A DNA stretch of 41,064 nt from Bacteroidales bacterium (GTDB lineage: Bacteria > Bacteroidota > Bacteroidia > Bacteroidales > WCHB1-69). The position numbers and the translations under genes were made by a program. The stretch spans positions 1-41,064 of the forward strand of contig JAGCFD010000047.1 of assembly GCA_017650305.1 (NCBI GenBank), in the 5' to 3' direction. The notes beneath the pieces were generated by a model that was given only the letters and a program-made list of their open reading frames with translations, ran no database searches and was not told where the DNA came from. Positions 17,709 to 26,911 of this stretch are shown one piece after another (position 1 is the stretch's first letter; the number at the start of each line of letters is the position of its first letter).

Positions 17709-18929
17709 ATGAGTGCAGATTTTGATTCGATAAAGCGTCGTTTTGGAATGATTGGCTTCAACAAAGCCTTTGAACATGCGGTGTATGTGGCAGTGCAGGC
17801 TGCCAAGACCGATTTGTCGGTGCTGGTGACCGGCGAGAGTGGTGTGGGTAAGGAGAATATCCCCAAGATCATTCATGCTTATAGCTCCCGGAAGACAAAG
17901 AATTACATCGCGGTTAACTGCGGAGCCATTCCGGAGGGCACTATCGATTCCGAGTTGTTCGGTCACGAGAAAGGCGCGTTCACAGGAGCGGTGGATAAAA
18001 GGAGCGGCTATTTCGAGGATGCCAATGGTGGCACCATCTTTTTGGATGAGGTGGCCGATCTCCCCCTCGCGACACAGGTTCGCCTGCTGCGTGTCCTCGA
18101 GAACGGCGAGTATATCAGGGTGGGCTCCTCCAAGGTGCAGAAGACGGATGTGCGTGTCGTGGCCGCCACTAATGTCAACATCGGCGACCGCATCGCCAAG
18201 GGCAAGTTCCGCGAAGACCTCTACTACCGTCTTAGCTCCGTGCCTATCCGAATGCCGGCATTGCGTGAACGCCAAGAGGATATCTTGCCGCTGTTCGTCA
18301 AATTCGCCAGCGATTTCTCTGCTAAATACCAATCTCCCATCATCACCCTGACTGACGATGCCAAAGAAGAACTGAAACGCTACGGCTGGCCGGGCAACAT
18401 ACGACAACTGAAAAATGTCACGGAACAGATTTCCCTTATTGAGGATACACGCGTGATTACCGCTGAAATGCTGAAACCGTACTTGACCTCTCCCACATCC
18501 AATCTGCCTGTGCTGGTTCACACCGAAACTGATGCGGATACATTCAATCAGTTCCGATGGGATACTTTGAAACTTATCTCCGACCTGAGCAAAGAGATTG
18601 TGGATCTGAGAAAGCAAGTCCAGATGATGCAAGGAGCCGCCCAGCCAAAGACTGTCGGCGAACATGCCGTGCACAATATTGAACTTCCAGGGCATGATAG
18701 CATGCGTGTCACGAAACTTTCAGAAGATGACATGAAGACCATACCCGAATCTACATACAGTGAGGTGAAAGAAAGTCACGAATATACGCTGTCAGAAACG
18801 GAGAGGAACGCTATGATAGATGCGTTGCGTCGTCATCATGGCAATCGCAAGAAGACTGCAGAAGAATTGGGAATCTCGGAGCGGACGCTCTATAGGAAAA
18901 TCAAACTTTATGAATTGGAAGATGAATAA
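17709..18929 (+). CDS. Sigma-54-dependent transcriptional activator without receiver domain
   Basis: A bacterial enhancer-binding protein of 406 residues that would drive sigma-54 RNA polymerase. The AAA+ domain starts almost at the N-terminus: Walker A GESGVGKENI, the sigma-54 contact loop GAFTGA, Walker B GGTIFLDEV, and arginine-finger region FREDLYYRL. The C-terminal 40 residues form a Fis-type helix-turn-helix (RKKTAEELGISERTLYRKIK). There is no N-terminal receiver, GAF or PAS domain, so activity is not controlled by a fused sensor. An inserted acidic linker of about 100 residues separates the two domains. The stop overlaps the lptE start; targets are unknown. Confidence 0.93.
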   Translation: MSADFDSIKRRFGMIGFNKAFEHAVYVAVQAAKTDLSVLVTGESGVGKENIPKIIHAYSSRKTKNYIAVNCGAIPEGTIDSELFGHEKGAFTGAVDKRSGYFEDANGGTIFLDEVADLPLATQVRLLRVLENGEYIRVGSSKVQKTDVRVVAATNVNIGDRIAKGKFREDLYYRLSSVPIRMPALRERQEDILPLFVKFASDFSAKYQSPIITLTDDAKEELKRYGWPGNIRQLKNVTEQISLIEDTRVITAEMLKPYLTSPTSNLPVLVHTETDADTFNQFRWDTLKLISDLSKEIVDLRKQVQMMQGAAQPKTVGEHAVHNIELPGHDSMRVTKLSEDDMKTIPESTYSEVKESHEYTLSETERNAMIDALRRHHGNRKKTAEELGISERTLYRKIKLYELEDE

Positions 18930-19434
18930 AAAGGCGCTGAAAATCGGTCTGGCACTGTTGCTGGCGGTCTTGATGATCTCTTGCAAGATGTCGATTTCGC
19001 TGACGGGCGGCACTATTGACGCGCGGGCTAAGACGGTTGCCATCACCAACTTCCCCAATAACGCCTCCCTGGTGAACCCGACCCTCAGCCAGTCGTTCAC
19101 CACTGCCTTGAAAGATAAGATACAGGGGCAAACGCCTCTTACTATTGTCAGCCGCAACGGGGATTACTCTATCGAAGGCGAGATTACAGGCTATACCGTT
19201 TCCCCAGTTGCAATCCAAGGCAATGATGCAGCGGCCATGAACCGCCTGACGATCACCGTGCGGGTTCGCTTTGTGAACAGCTTTGACGAAACCCAAAACT
19301 TTGACCAGTCGTTCTCTCGCTATGCTGATTACTCCAGCACCCAGAACCTGAGCAGCGTGGAGGCTGGCCTCATCAGCTCTATCAACGACGCCCTGACGGA
19401 CGACATATTCAATAAAGCCTTCGTGAATTGGTAA
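18922..19434 (+). CDS. lptE: LptE-like lipopolysaccharide-assembly lipoprotein
   Basis: Outer-membrane lipoprotein of 170 residues that plugs LptD during lipopolysaccharide insertion. The signal ends LMISC (Cys21), and the mature part starts KMSISLTGGTIDARAKTV, followed by TLSQSFTTALKDKIQ and QSFSRYADYSS, as in Bacteroidota LptE-related proteins. I chose the ATG at 18922, which overlaps the activator stop, because it places the lipobox at the usual distance. The ATG four codons upstream (18910) is possible. Neighbours are envelope and secretion genes. Confidence 0.85.
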   Translation: MNKKALKIGLALLLAVLMISCKMSISLTGGTIDARAKTVAITNFPNNASLVNPTLSQSFTTALKDKIQGQTPLTIVSRNGDYSIEGEITGYTVSPVAIQGNDAAAMNRLTITVRVRFVNSFDETQNFDQSFSRYADYSSTQNLSSVEAGLISSINDALTDDIFNKAFVNW

Positions 19435-19450
19435 CCTAATAACAACAAAT

Positions 19451-20062
19451 ATGGAGAAAATCTTTTTTAATGATTTTGTCACTGCCGAGCAAGACGAGAC
19501 CCTGCAGTCGAAGCTGACGAGACTCTCTAAACGCTATCCCGCATCCTCGCTGGTCAACATCTTCTATCTGAAGCTGTTCTCCGGCCGTGCTTCGGCGCGT
19601 AGCCGGGCGCGCATGCTGCTTACCCTGCCCGACAGGATCCGGTTCTCCCAACTGGATGTGGAGTTTGAACCAGTTGTGGCACCTCGCCAGGAAAAGCCCT
19701 CCGTCGTGGCCGCGGCACCCCATGCAACGCACAACGATGCACTGCACTCCGTATTCGTGAAAGATCATGAGGGCCAAGACCTTCATAAAACCGCCCTCAT
19801 TGATCAGCTGATTGAAAAATTTTCTTCCAGTGACGCCAAAATCCAGATTCCTGTCGATTCGCAAGAGATGCTCGCCGATTACGGAATCTCCAGCGCAGAA
19901 GAGGATATGTCTATTGTAAGTGAAACATTAGCAGGAATTTACGCTGAACAGGGCTGCTATGATCGTGCAATCCAGATGTATGAAATTTTAAGCTTGCATT
20001 TTCCAGAAAAAAGTTCTATTTTTGCCGCCCAAATAGAAAATTTGAAAAAGAATTTTTCATAG
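19451..20062 (+). CDS. Conserved hypothetical protein with C-terminal TPR-like motif
   Basis: Protein of 203 residues with no signal peptide or membrane span. The C-terminal 40 residues (LAGIYAEQGCYDRAIQMYEI then LSLHFPEKS) form one or two TPR-like helices. The N-terminal part is helical, and a middle segment is rich in Pro, Ala and Val and probably disordered. It begins 16 bases after lptE and precedes secG, a position I recall for a comparable gene in other Bacteroidota. Function unknown; probably a cytoplasmic adaptor. Confidence 0.75.
   Translation: MEKIFFNDFVTAEQDETLQSKLTRLSKRYPASSLVNIFYLKLFSGRASARSRARMLLTLPDRIRFSQLDVEFEPVVAPRQEKPSVVAAAPHATHNDALHSVFVKDHEGQDLHKTALIDQLIEKFSSSDAKIQIPVDSQEMLADYGISSAEEDMSIVSETLAGIYAEQGCYDRAIQMYEILSLHFPEKSSIFAAQIENLKKNFS
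19993..20024 (+). promoter_or_regulatory. Candidate internal promoter for secG
   Basis: CTTG at 19993-19996, 20 bases of spacer, then TATTTTTG at 20017-20024. It lies inside the 3' end of the upstream gene and about 75 bases before secG, so secG could be transcribed independently of the lptE unit. Confidence 0.5.
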
Positions 20063-20099
20063 ACAAAAGGAATTATAAGTTTTAAAAAAAAATTAGAAG

Positions 20100-20393
20100 A
20101 TGTTTACGCTTTGTGTTGTATTGATTATCTTAGCCTGCTTCGTGCTGGCATTTGTAGTGTTGATTCAGAATTCTAAGGGTGGCGGTCTTGCCTCCAACTT
20201 CGCCTCTTCCAACCAGATCATGGGTGTCCGTAAAACGACGGACGTTTTGGAAAAGACCACCTGGAGCGTCGCCGCTTTCATCATGGTGCTCTGCTTCGTA
20301 TGCGCCTTTCTCTCTAAAAACGAGATTAATACACTGCGTCCTCAGCAGAATCAAGTCGAGCAAACCCAGCAGACTGACGGTGGTGAAGAATAG
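20100..20393 (+). CDS. secG: Preprotein translocase subunit SecG
   Basis: SecG is a small inner-membrane part of the SecYEG channel and aids SecA cycling. The 97-residue product has two hydrophobic spans (about 3-23 and 52-71) joined by a loop containing the family motif LIQNSKGGGLAS and ending FASSNQIMG. The polar C-terminal tail is Gln-rich (EQTQQTDGGEE). Length and motif fit the Bacteroidota family. Confidence 0.93.
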   Translation: MFTLCVVLIILACFVLAFVVLIQNSKGGGLASNFASSNQIMGVRKTTDVLEKTTWSVAAFIMVLCFVCAFLSKNEINTLRPQQNQVEQTQQTDGGEE

Positions 20394-20498
20394 TCAACTG
20401 CCGAATAATTGATAAATGAAGAAATCATAGACATGCAACCCTTCCCCAAAGTGTTGTGTGTCTTTTGTGTTATTAAGTATAACTAAATAGTAAAGTAG

Positions 20499-21983
20499 AT
20501 GAATATCAAACACGAGAACGTTCCTGGCTTGTTGCAGGAAGTGGTTTTTGAAATTTCCAAAGAAGATTACGCAGCTAATTTGGAGGCTGCATTGAAGAAA
20601 CAAAGACGTGCTGCCGCAGTGCCTGGATTCAGAGTCGGCAATGCACCCATGGGCATGATCAAGAAGATGTACGAACCTACTCTCCTTGTACAAGAAGTTG
20701 ACAAGCTGGTCAACGATGCCATGGCCAATTTCATTAAGGACAATAACATCCAATATATCCTGGAACCTCTGCCTGTAGAGGAAAAATCCAAAGTGGATTT
20801 CCAGAACCCCGACAATTTCGTCTTTGCGTATGAGTACTCGCTGAGACCAGAAGTGGAAGTTGATTTTTCCAAACTGCCCGTGGTGAAGGATTTCCGCTAT
20901 GTCGCTTCCGATGAGGAGATCGATCGTCAAGTGGACCAACTCCGTGAACGCTATGGCAACTACACCACTCCGGAGTCCGTCCTCACCGATAAAGACAATG
21001 TATCCGTCAAATTCGGTGAAGACAAGACTGGTTATATCTTCCTGAAAGACCTTACCGAAAAGGCTGCGAAGAAATTCGTCGGCAAGAAAGTGAAAGAGAC
21101 CGTCAAGATCAAGTTGAGAGAGGCTTTCACCTCCGAGTCCACCCTCGCCAGATTCTACCGTATCGATGTTAAAGACCTCGAGGAAGGCAATGCTTACGAA
21201 GAGGAACTGACCATCGACTACATCGGACATCTCGACTTGGCCGAAATCAACGAGGATTTCTACAAGAAAGCTTTCCCTGATGGCAGCGTGAAGGATGAGA
21301 AGTCCATGCGCGAGGCCGTTGCCAAGATGATGGCCCAACAATATGAGACTACCATCAACCAGCGTTTCATGAACGATGCTATTGAGGCGCTTATCGACAA
21401 TGTGCCCGTGGAATTGCCTGACGATTTCGTCAAACGCTATATCATGGTAGCCCAGAAAGATATGACCCAAGAGAAACTGGAAGCTGAATATCCGCAATAC
21501 AAACGAGCTTTCCAATGGCAGCTTATCGAAGGTAAGTTGTTGGAAGAAAATGATATTCATGTATCAGGAGACGATGTGCGCGGTTATTTCAGACAGTACT
21601 TCATCGATAACTATTTTGGTGCTATCTATTCCAAAGAGATGGAACCCCGTATCGACGAGATGGTGAAAGAGGCCATGAAGAATCAAGAGACGGTGAAACA
21701 GGTCTATGACATGCTCTTCGACATGAAACTTTCCAACAAACTTCGCGATAAACTCAATATCGAGGTTGTGGAGGGCGATGGACAGGCCTTTATGAACTAC
21801 ATCACCAAGAGCGAAGAGGCCGCTGCTGAAGCTCCTGCCAAGAAGACTAAAGCCAAGAAGGCTCCGGCTAAGACAGCTGCCAAGGAAGAGGATGCCAATG
21901 CCCCTAAGGAGGAAAAAGCCCCGAAGGCCAAGAGTGCTGCCAAGCCGAAGACGACAAAGAAATCCACCAAAAAAGATGAATAA
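20499..21983 (+). CDS. tig: Trigger factor with Lys/Ala-rich C-terminal tail
   Basis: Ribosome-bound chaperone of 494 residues. The N-terminal domain has the ribosome-docking signature as PGFRVGNAP. A degenerate FKBP-like domain follows (NVSVKFGEDKTGY to about residue 250), then the helical C-terminal arms. Unlike classical trigger factor, it ends with about 58 residues (437-494) almost entirely of Lys, Ala, Pro and Glu (AKKTKAKKAPAKTAAKEE and KSAAKPKTTKKSTKKDE). It heads the conserved tig-clpP-clpX neighbourhood and is followed by clpP after 19 bases, so folding and degradation are encoded together. Confidence 0.94.
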   Translation: MNIKHENVPGLLQEVVFEISKEDYAANLEAALKKQRRAAAVPGFRVGNAPMGMIKKMYEPTLLVQEVDKLVNDAMANFIKDNNIQYILEPLPVEEKSKVDFQNPDNFVFAYEYSLRPEVEVDFSKLPVVKDFRYVASDEEIDRQVDQLRERYGNYTTPESVLTDKDNVSVKFGEDKTGYIFLKDLTEKAAKKFVGKKVKETVKIKLREAFTSESTLARFYRIDVKDLEEGNAYEEELTIDYIGHLDLAEINEDFYKKAFPDGSVKDEKSMREAVAKMMAQQYETTINQRFMNDAIEALIDNVPVELPDDFVKRYIMVAQKDMTQEKLEAEYPQYKRAFQWQLIEGKLLEENDIHVSGDDVRGYFRQYFIDNYFGAIYSKEMEPRIDEMVKEAMKNQETVKQVYDMLFDMKLSNKLRDKLNIEVVEGDGQAFMNYITKSEEAAAEAPAKKTKAKKAPAKTAAKEEDANAPKEEKAPKAKSAAKPKTTKKSTKKDE

Positions 21984-22002
21984 CCTGTAGAGATTCACAA
22001 TT

Positions 22003-22680
22003 ATGAGAATGCAAGACGATTTTAGAAACTATGCGCTGAAGCAGCATGGCATCAGCAGTCTGAAAATGGACCGTTACATGTCCATGACCCGCAACTATAT
22101 CACTCCCTACATCATTGAAGAGCGTCCGATGAACATCACCCAGCTGGATGTGTTCTCCCGCTTGATGAAGGATCGTATCATCTTCCTGGGCGTACCCATT
22201 GACGATGATGTGGCCAATATCATCCAAGCCCAATTGCTCTTCTTGGAGTCCCAAGATCCAGAGCGCGACATCCAGATCTACCTGAACAGTCCTGGAGGAG
22301 TGGTCTATGCCGGTCTGGGTATTTATGACACCATGCAGTATCTGAAGCCGGATGTCTCCACCATCTGTACAGGTATGGCAGCCTCCATGGCAGCAGTTTT
22401 GCTCTGTGCCGGCGCCAAAGGCAAGCGTTTTGCGCTCCCGCACTCCCGCGTCATGATCCATCAACCGATGGGCGGCGCGCAAGGCCAAGCTTCCGATATC
22501 GAAATCGAAGCCCAGGAGATTCAGAAAATCAAGAAGGAACTCTACGAGATCATCGCCTATCATACGGGCAAAGATTATGATCAGGTGTGGAAAGACTGCG
22601 ATCGCGACCACTGGATGATCGCTTCTGAAGCCCAAGAGTACGGACTGATTGACAAGGTCCTTACCCACGAGCGCAAATAA
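22003..22680 (+). CDS. clpP: ATP-dependent Clp protease proteolytic subunit
   Basis: ClpP forms the tetradecameric serine-protease chamber. The 225-residue product contains the nucleophile segment [11 protein letters not shown], the histidine segment [11 protein letters not shown] and the aspartate-bearing RDHWM region, all in the expected order. It also has [18 protein letters not shown]. There is an N-terminal extension of about 30 residues before the conserved core, probably a propeptide. It lies between tig and clpX; a hairpin terminator separates it from clpX. Confidence 0.97.
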   Translation: MRMQDDFRNYALKQHGISSLKMDRYMSMTRNYITPYIIEERPMNITQLDVFSRLMKDRIIFLGVPIDDDVANIIQAQLLFLESQDPERDIQIYLNSPGGVVYAGLGIYDTMQYLKPDVSTICTGMAASMAAVLLCAGAKGKRFALPHSRVMIHQPMGGAQGQASDIEIEAQEIQKIKKELYEIIAYHTGKDYDQVWKDCDRDHWMIASEAQEYGLIDKVLTHERK

Positions 22681-22707
22681 TCTACACAATTTTTTAAAAC
22701 GAATAGA

Positions 22708-22735
22708 GAATGGAGGGAATACCCTCCATTCTTTT
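22708..22735 (+). terminator. Hairpin terminator between clpP and clpX
   Basis: Perfect 10-bp stem GAATGGAGGG/CCCTCCATTC with an AATA loop, followed by TTTT. It lies 28 bases after the clpP stop and ends 17 bases before the clpX ATG. It could attenuate read-through so that clpX is made at lower levels than clpP; no separate clpX promoter is obvious. Confidence 0.75.
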
Positions 22736-22751
22736 AAATGTAACAATAGCA

Positions 22752-23978
22752 ATGGCCAAAAGAACAACAATCGACCGGATATGTAGCTTTTGTGGTCGTG
22801 AGATACCCCGTGACCGTTTTATTATCGGAGGTTTGGATGCCACGATTTGCGAAGACTGTATCCGGGCCGCCATGGATATCTATCAAGAGCAGAAAGCCCA
22901 ACTCAATCGGAATGATTTGAGCGACCTGAAGACCAAGATGATGAAGCCGAAAGAGATCAAGGCACGCATGGACGAATATGTCATCGGACAGGAGGAGGCC
23001 AAGAAGACTATCTCCGTGGCAGTGTATAATCACTATAAGCGACTCTTCTCTACCACAGAAACGAAAGACGACGAGGTGGATATAGAGAAATCCAACGTGT
23101 TGATGGTCGGTGAAACCGGAACGGGCAAGACCTTGATTGCCCGCACGATAGCCAAGATGTTGGATGTGCCTTTCTGTATTGCGGACGCAACCGTCTTCAC
23201 CCAGGCCGGCTATGTGGGCGAGGATGTGGAAAGCATCTTGACGCGCCTTCTGCAAGCTGCCGACTATGATGTGCAGCGTGCAGAACGCGGTATCGTCTTC
23301 ATCGATGAAATCGACAAACTGGCTCGCAAAGGCGGAGAGAATCCCAGCATCACCCGCGATGTGTCCGGCGAGGGCGTCCAGCAGGCTATGCTGAAACTTC
23401 TGGAAGGCTCCATCGTCAATGTGCCCCCGCAAGGCGGACGCAAACATCCCGAGCAAGAGTTTATCCAGGTGAACACACAACACATTCTCTTCATCGGTAG
23501 CGGCGCCTTCAATAATATCGATCAGATCATCGCTGAACGTGTCAACACCCACACTATCGGCTATAATCAGGAGGGAAGAAACATACAAAGAGACGAGATG
23601 CTGCAACATATTACCATGCAGGATGTCAAGTCGTTCGGCCTGATCCCGGAACTTTGCGGTCGTTTCCCCGTCATCACAGCTCTGGCCCCGCTGGACAAGG
23701 TCGCTTTGAAAAATATTCTCACTCAGCCAAAGAACGCCATCGTCAAACAGTATGTGAAACTGTTCAAGATGGACGGCATCAATGTCTCTTTCGAGGAAGA
23801 GGCCCTCGACTATATCGTGGAGAAGGCGGAAGTGCTGAAACTCGGTGCTCGTGGACTGCGTTCTATCGTGGAGAAGATCATGAATGACGCCATGTTTGAA
23901 TTCCCCAGCAGCGGAAAAAAGAAAATGACCATCACGAAGGCTTACGCTGTGGAACATTTTGAAAAAGCAAAATTCTGA
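22752..23978 (+). CDS. clpX: ATP-dependent Clp protease ATP-binding subunit ClpX
   Basis: Hexameric AAA+ unfoldase that feeds substrates to ClpP. The 408-residue product has the N-terminal zinc-binding cysteines C11, C14, C33 and C36, Walker A GETGTGKT, the pore-loop GYVGEDVE, Walker [10 protein letters not shown] and the RKH-containing loop GGRKHPEQ. The ClpP-docking loop reads [10 protein letters not shown] in place of the usual IGF. I use ATG 22752, since the frame's upstream ATG (22710) lies inside the terminator hairpin and adds non-conserved residues. Confidence 0.97.
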   Translation: MAKRTTIDRICSFCGREIPRDRFIIGGLDATICEDCIRAAMDIYQEQKAQLNRNDLSDLKTKMMKPKEIKARMDEYVIGQEEAKKTISVAVYNHYKRLFSTTETKDDEVDIEKSNVLMVGETGTGKTLIARTIAKMLDVPFCIADATVFTQAGYVGEDVESILTRLLQAADYDVQRAERGIVFIDEIDKLARKGGENPSITRDVSGEGVQQAMLKLLEGSIVNVPPQGGRKHPEQEFIQVNTQHILFIGSGAFNNIDQIIAERVNTHTIGYNQEGRNIQRDEMLQHITMQDVKSFGLIPELCGRFPVITALAPLDKVALKNILTQPKNAIVKQYVKLFKMDGINVSFEEEALDYIVEKAEVLKLGARGLRSIVEKIMNDAMFEFPSSGKKKMTITKAYAVEHFEKAKF

Positions 23979-24058
23979 TTTTTTTTGAGAATCGACTGCA
24001 ACAATCGGAAGGCTTATTCGTTATTATAGATGTTACTTTGAATCAAATTTCTTGGAAT

Positions 24059-26365
24059 ATGAAAAAATCTCTGGTGCTATTGTTGTTTATTTCTCTTGTG
24101 GGCATGCTGGCAGCCCAAAATCCGACTCCTTATAATGGTACGCCGCCTACTTTCAACACGTTTGACGCCAATTATGTGAGGTGCAAGTATAAGTCTGGAT
24201 CTAGTAGTTGGGCTGGGTGTAATACCTCAAACCAAATCTGGAAGTACAACACCTCTGGCTCGAATTATACATGGTATCAGACAACATATACGGCAACATA
24301 TAACAATGCTACTACAGGCGTGCTGAATAGCGGTACAGACTTTAGCCATCGTCTGATTGTGGGACAAAATGCAAACTTCCCCGGCACTGGCGTGGTGAAC
24401 GGTCGTGACAAGTGCATGTGCTATCAGGTAGGTAATAATTATGTACAGGAATATGTGATGCCCTATGGCGGTTGGGATGGCAATCCGAATACAACAAACG
24501 ATGCCATTGACACGATTATCCAAATTGGAGGTCCTGTCAATCAAGGAAAATGTTCCCAGTCCATCGAGTATTGGTTCAAGCCGGATACGAATAACAGTGT
24601 GTTGATGGTCATGTTCTCCTTTGCGCAAGAGAAGGCCTGCCACGAGGTATGGTATAATCCATTCTTCACCATCGAAGTGTTGGACCAGAACTATAATCTT
24701 TTGAATTTGGGTTACTATTCCAATTTGAATGGCCAGCCTATGAGCAACCCCAGCAATGCCAACTATTGGCCCTATTCCCAATTCTTGATAGTCCCCATCC
24801 CTGAATGTTCGAGTTATCCGTCCATCCCATATTGCAGAGCCACCCCTTCCACATACGACTATTATGGCACCAATGCCCAAGACCTTGCTTTCCAGATCCA
24901 CTCTTGTCCGTCTGGTCAGTATAGTGGTCAGATTCCGTCAACCGCGTATCATGGTAGCATCAATTGCGAATGGTTCCAATATACGCCGATTGCTTTTAAC
25001 TTGACAGAGCAAGCCCGCAACAACCAGACTGTCATTTTCCGTGTGAAGGCAACTGCATGCCAAGCCTCATACCACTGGGCCTACGGTTACTTTGCAGCCA
25101 AGATGGTGCCTGCCTATATTCAAGTGGATGCCTGTACGAATGAGCTCTCCCTCTCTGTGCCTTATGGATTCCGCCCTACATCGTATCAGTGGTATGCAGG
25201 AGTGGACTCTGCCAGCGCTTCCTATAAAGGAGAGTATGAAGGTATGCGTGACCTTGTGCTGAACAGCGAGAATGGAACCCGTATTTATCCCTACTACCGT
25301 TGCGAGATGCTCTCCATGACTGGTGTGCCTTTTGTCTATGAGGCATACACCAAGTTCTATGACTTGACTCCTTATTTCAACTACGTGCAGCTCAAACAGA
25401 ATTGTGATTATAAGGTGAGTTTCTCTGACAGCAGCACCATTATGCTGCGTTCTCCTGCAGCAGTGGCAGGTGGTAACGAAGACACAACGTATCAGACAAC
25501 CCAGCTTATCCGGTGGTACAACCTGATTCCCAATGCAACAGGAGGTTATGATACGGTGCTGTTTGCCGAAAACAATAATACTCCCCAATTCACTTATGCT
25601 AGTCCGGGAGATCATCAGGTGATGATTTCTATTTGGGATAATGATCATACCTGCTCTGCCGATACCGTTCTGACCATCCATCTGGATTCGCTCATCTCCG
25701 GTTCTGGCGTGGATACTATATTCACCTGTGAGGAGAATCTGCCAATTATCTATGATCAAGCAACCTTTGGGGAACTCTACACCTGGCATGAGTCGGGAAC
25801 GCGAACAGTTATCTACCCCGGAGGCACATGGAATGGTTGCGACAGTATCGTGGAGGTGAATCTGACAGTGCAAAAACCGAAGGTCGAAATCGCTGTGGGC
25901 GCCGACTATTGTGACAACTTCACCACGACCTTGACCGCTGTCTCCAACGTGGATGTGGAAACATACGAATGGAACACAGATGCCAACACACCTACCATCG
26001 ACGTTATAGAACCGGGTGACTATGCGGTGACCATTACTGACGAGGGCGGATGTGTGGCTGGAGCTACGGTGACGATCCCCGCCTGTACTCCCTTCGTGAA
26101 TCTGCCTAACGCCATCACACCCTCCGACTACAATGGTCTGAACGATGTGCTGACATTGCCACAGAAGAATTTGATTCAGTCTATAGAGCTTACCATCCTC
26201 AATCGCAACGGCGAGGTGGTTTTCTATACCACGAGCAAGGACTTTGAATGGGACGGCCGTGTCAACGGCAAGCTCTATGTGAACACCGTTTACAACTATA
26301 TCTTGAAAGTGGTGGACTACAATGATTACGCCACGATGTTCAGGGGGTCGATTACGGTGTTGTAA
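24059..26365 (+). CDS. T9SS cargo with gliding-type C-terminal domain
   Basis: Predicted secreted surface protein of 768 residues. A signal peptide (MKKSLVLLLFISLVGMLAAQ) is followed by a long Tyr/Asn/Thr-rich N-terminal region of unrecognised fold. A Cys-bearing module near residue 560 ends NGCDSIVEVNLTV, the same type as in the giant repeat protein at 37079. The last 90 or so residues (NLPNAITPSDYNGLNDVLTL onward) form a gliding-motility-associated C-terminal domain, here with SDYNG in place of the usual DGDG-like loop. It follows clpX on the same strand but is separate in function; a strong terminator comes after it. Confidence 0.85.
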   Translation: MKKSLVLLLFISLVGMLAAQNPTPYNGTPPTFNTFDANYVRCKYKSGSSSWAGCNTSNQIWKYNTSGSNYTWYQTTYTATYNNATTGVLNSGTDFSHRLIVGQNANFPGTGVVNGRDKCMCYQVGNNYVQEYVMPYGGWDGNPNTTNDAIDTIIQIGGPVNQGKCSQSIEYWFKPDTNNSVLMVMFSFAQEKACHEVWYNPFFTIEVLDQNYNLLNLGYYSNLNGQPMSNPSNANYWPYSQFLIVPIPECSSYPSIPYCRATPSTYDYYGTNAQDLAFQIHSCPSGQYSGQIPSTAYHGSINCEWFQYTPIAFNLTEQARNNQTVIFRVKATACQASYHWAYGYFAAKMVPAYIQVDACTNELSLSVPYGFRPTSYQWYAGVDSASASYKGEYEGMRDLVLNSENGTRIYPYYRCEMLSMTGVPFVYEAYTKFYDLTPYFNYVQLKQNCDYKVSFSDSSTIMLRSPAAVAGGNEDTTYQTTQLIRWYNLIPNATGGYDTVLFAENNNTPQFTYASPGDHQVMISIWDNDHTCSADTVLTIHLDSLISGSGVDTIFTCEENLPIIYDQATFGELYTWHESGTRTVIYPGGTWNGCDSIVEVNLTVQKPKVEIAVGADYCDNFTTTLTAVSNVDVETYEWNTDANTPTIDVIEPGDYAVTITDEGGCVAGATVTIPACTPFVNLPNAITPSDYNGLNDVLTLPQKNLIQSIELTILNRNGEVVFYTTSKDFEWDGRVNGKLYVNTVYNYILKVVDYNDYATMFRGSITVL

Positions 26366-26395
26366 TCAGTCAACAGTTGTTGGAATAATCTCTAT

Positions 26396-26428
26396 GGAGG
26401 CGATCTTGATGAACGCCTCCTTTTTTTT
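26396..26428 (+). terminator. Rho-independent terminator
   Basis: Seven-bp stem GGAGGCG/CGCCTCC with an 11-base loop, followed by eight T. It ends the transcript of the T9SS cargo gene 31 bases after its stop. Confidence 0.88.
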
Positions 26429-26554
26429 GAGGAATTATATACATGATGGCACAAATGAGATTGTGAAAAAAAAACTCTTCTTTCGAGATTTCTTTGCAAA
26501 GAGCAATATTGTGATTTATTGTAAGTGTCAGTATATTAAACAATTATAGTCTTT

Positions 26555-26805
26555 AACTTTTCTCTTGATAGAAAAGTTACAAAAGATCAAGCCGATATGA
26601 AATCCGCCCGCTCTGTCCGCCCTCTGACAGCGGCGGCAAACGTGAACAAAAATGCCAGCCGGAGCAAAAAGGAAACCAACACCGAGGGCCTTGCATTTTT
26701 GTAAACGCAAGCGCCTTTGCACGCCGCTGTTGGAGGCCGGCCATTCACGCCGCGTCCGCCTCGCCATGTCGGCATTCCCGCCCGCATCCAACATGGCAAA
26801 ATGTT
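26555..26805. repeat. Dispersed intergenic repeat, copy B
   Basis: Copy B of the block at 1-168, here seen in fuller form. It is preceded by a perfect 8-bp hairpin AACTTTTC/GAAAAGTT at 26555-26578 and then a GC-rich stretch (26595-26637) that is not visible for copy A because the window starts there. The homologous part is 26638-26805. It fills the interval between a terminator and the promoter of the next gene. A minus-strand open frame of about 88 codons crosses it, but only repeat sequence supports it. Confidence 0.85.
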
Positions 26806-26878
26806 AGAATCGGGAGGCGTGGCGGAGGTATTTCTATTTTGTTTACGATAATTTTAAGTCTTGTTCGTTTTAAAATTG

Positions 26879-26886
26879 TATTTTTG
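26879..26886 (+). promoter_or_regulatory. -7 box ahead of the M28 peptidase gene
   Basis: TATTTTTG matches the Bacteroidota -7 consensus and lies 25 bases before the ATG at 26912. No TTTG at the expected -33 spacing; only CTTG somewhat too close. Confidence 0.5.
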
Positions 26887-26911
26887 CACTTTGAATTATT
26901 GTGACAGGGAT

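Noticed and set aside
22710-22751. Upstream ATG for clpX
   Set aside because: It lies within a perfect terminator hairpin, and the residues are not part of the ClpX zinc domain.
26528-26794. Minus-strand frame of about 88 codons over the dispersed repeat
   Set aside because: It spans the repeat only and has no recognised domain, and the equivalent frame in copy A at the left edge differs. Likely chance.
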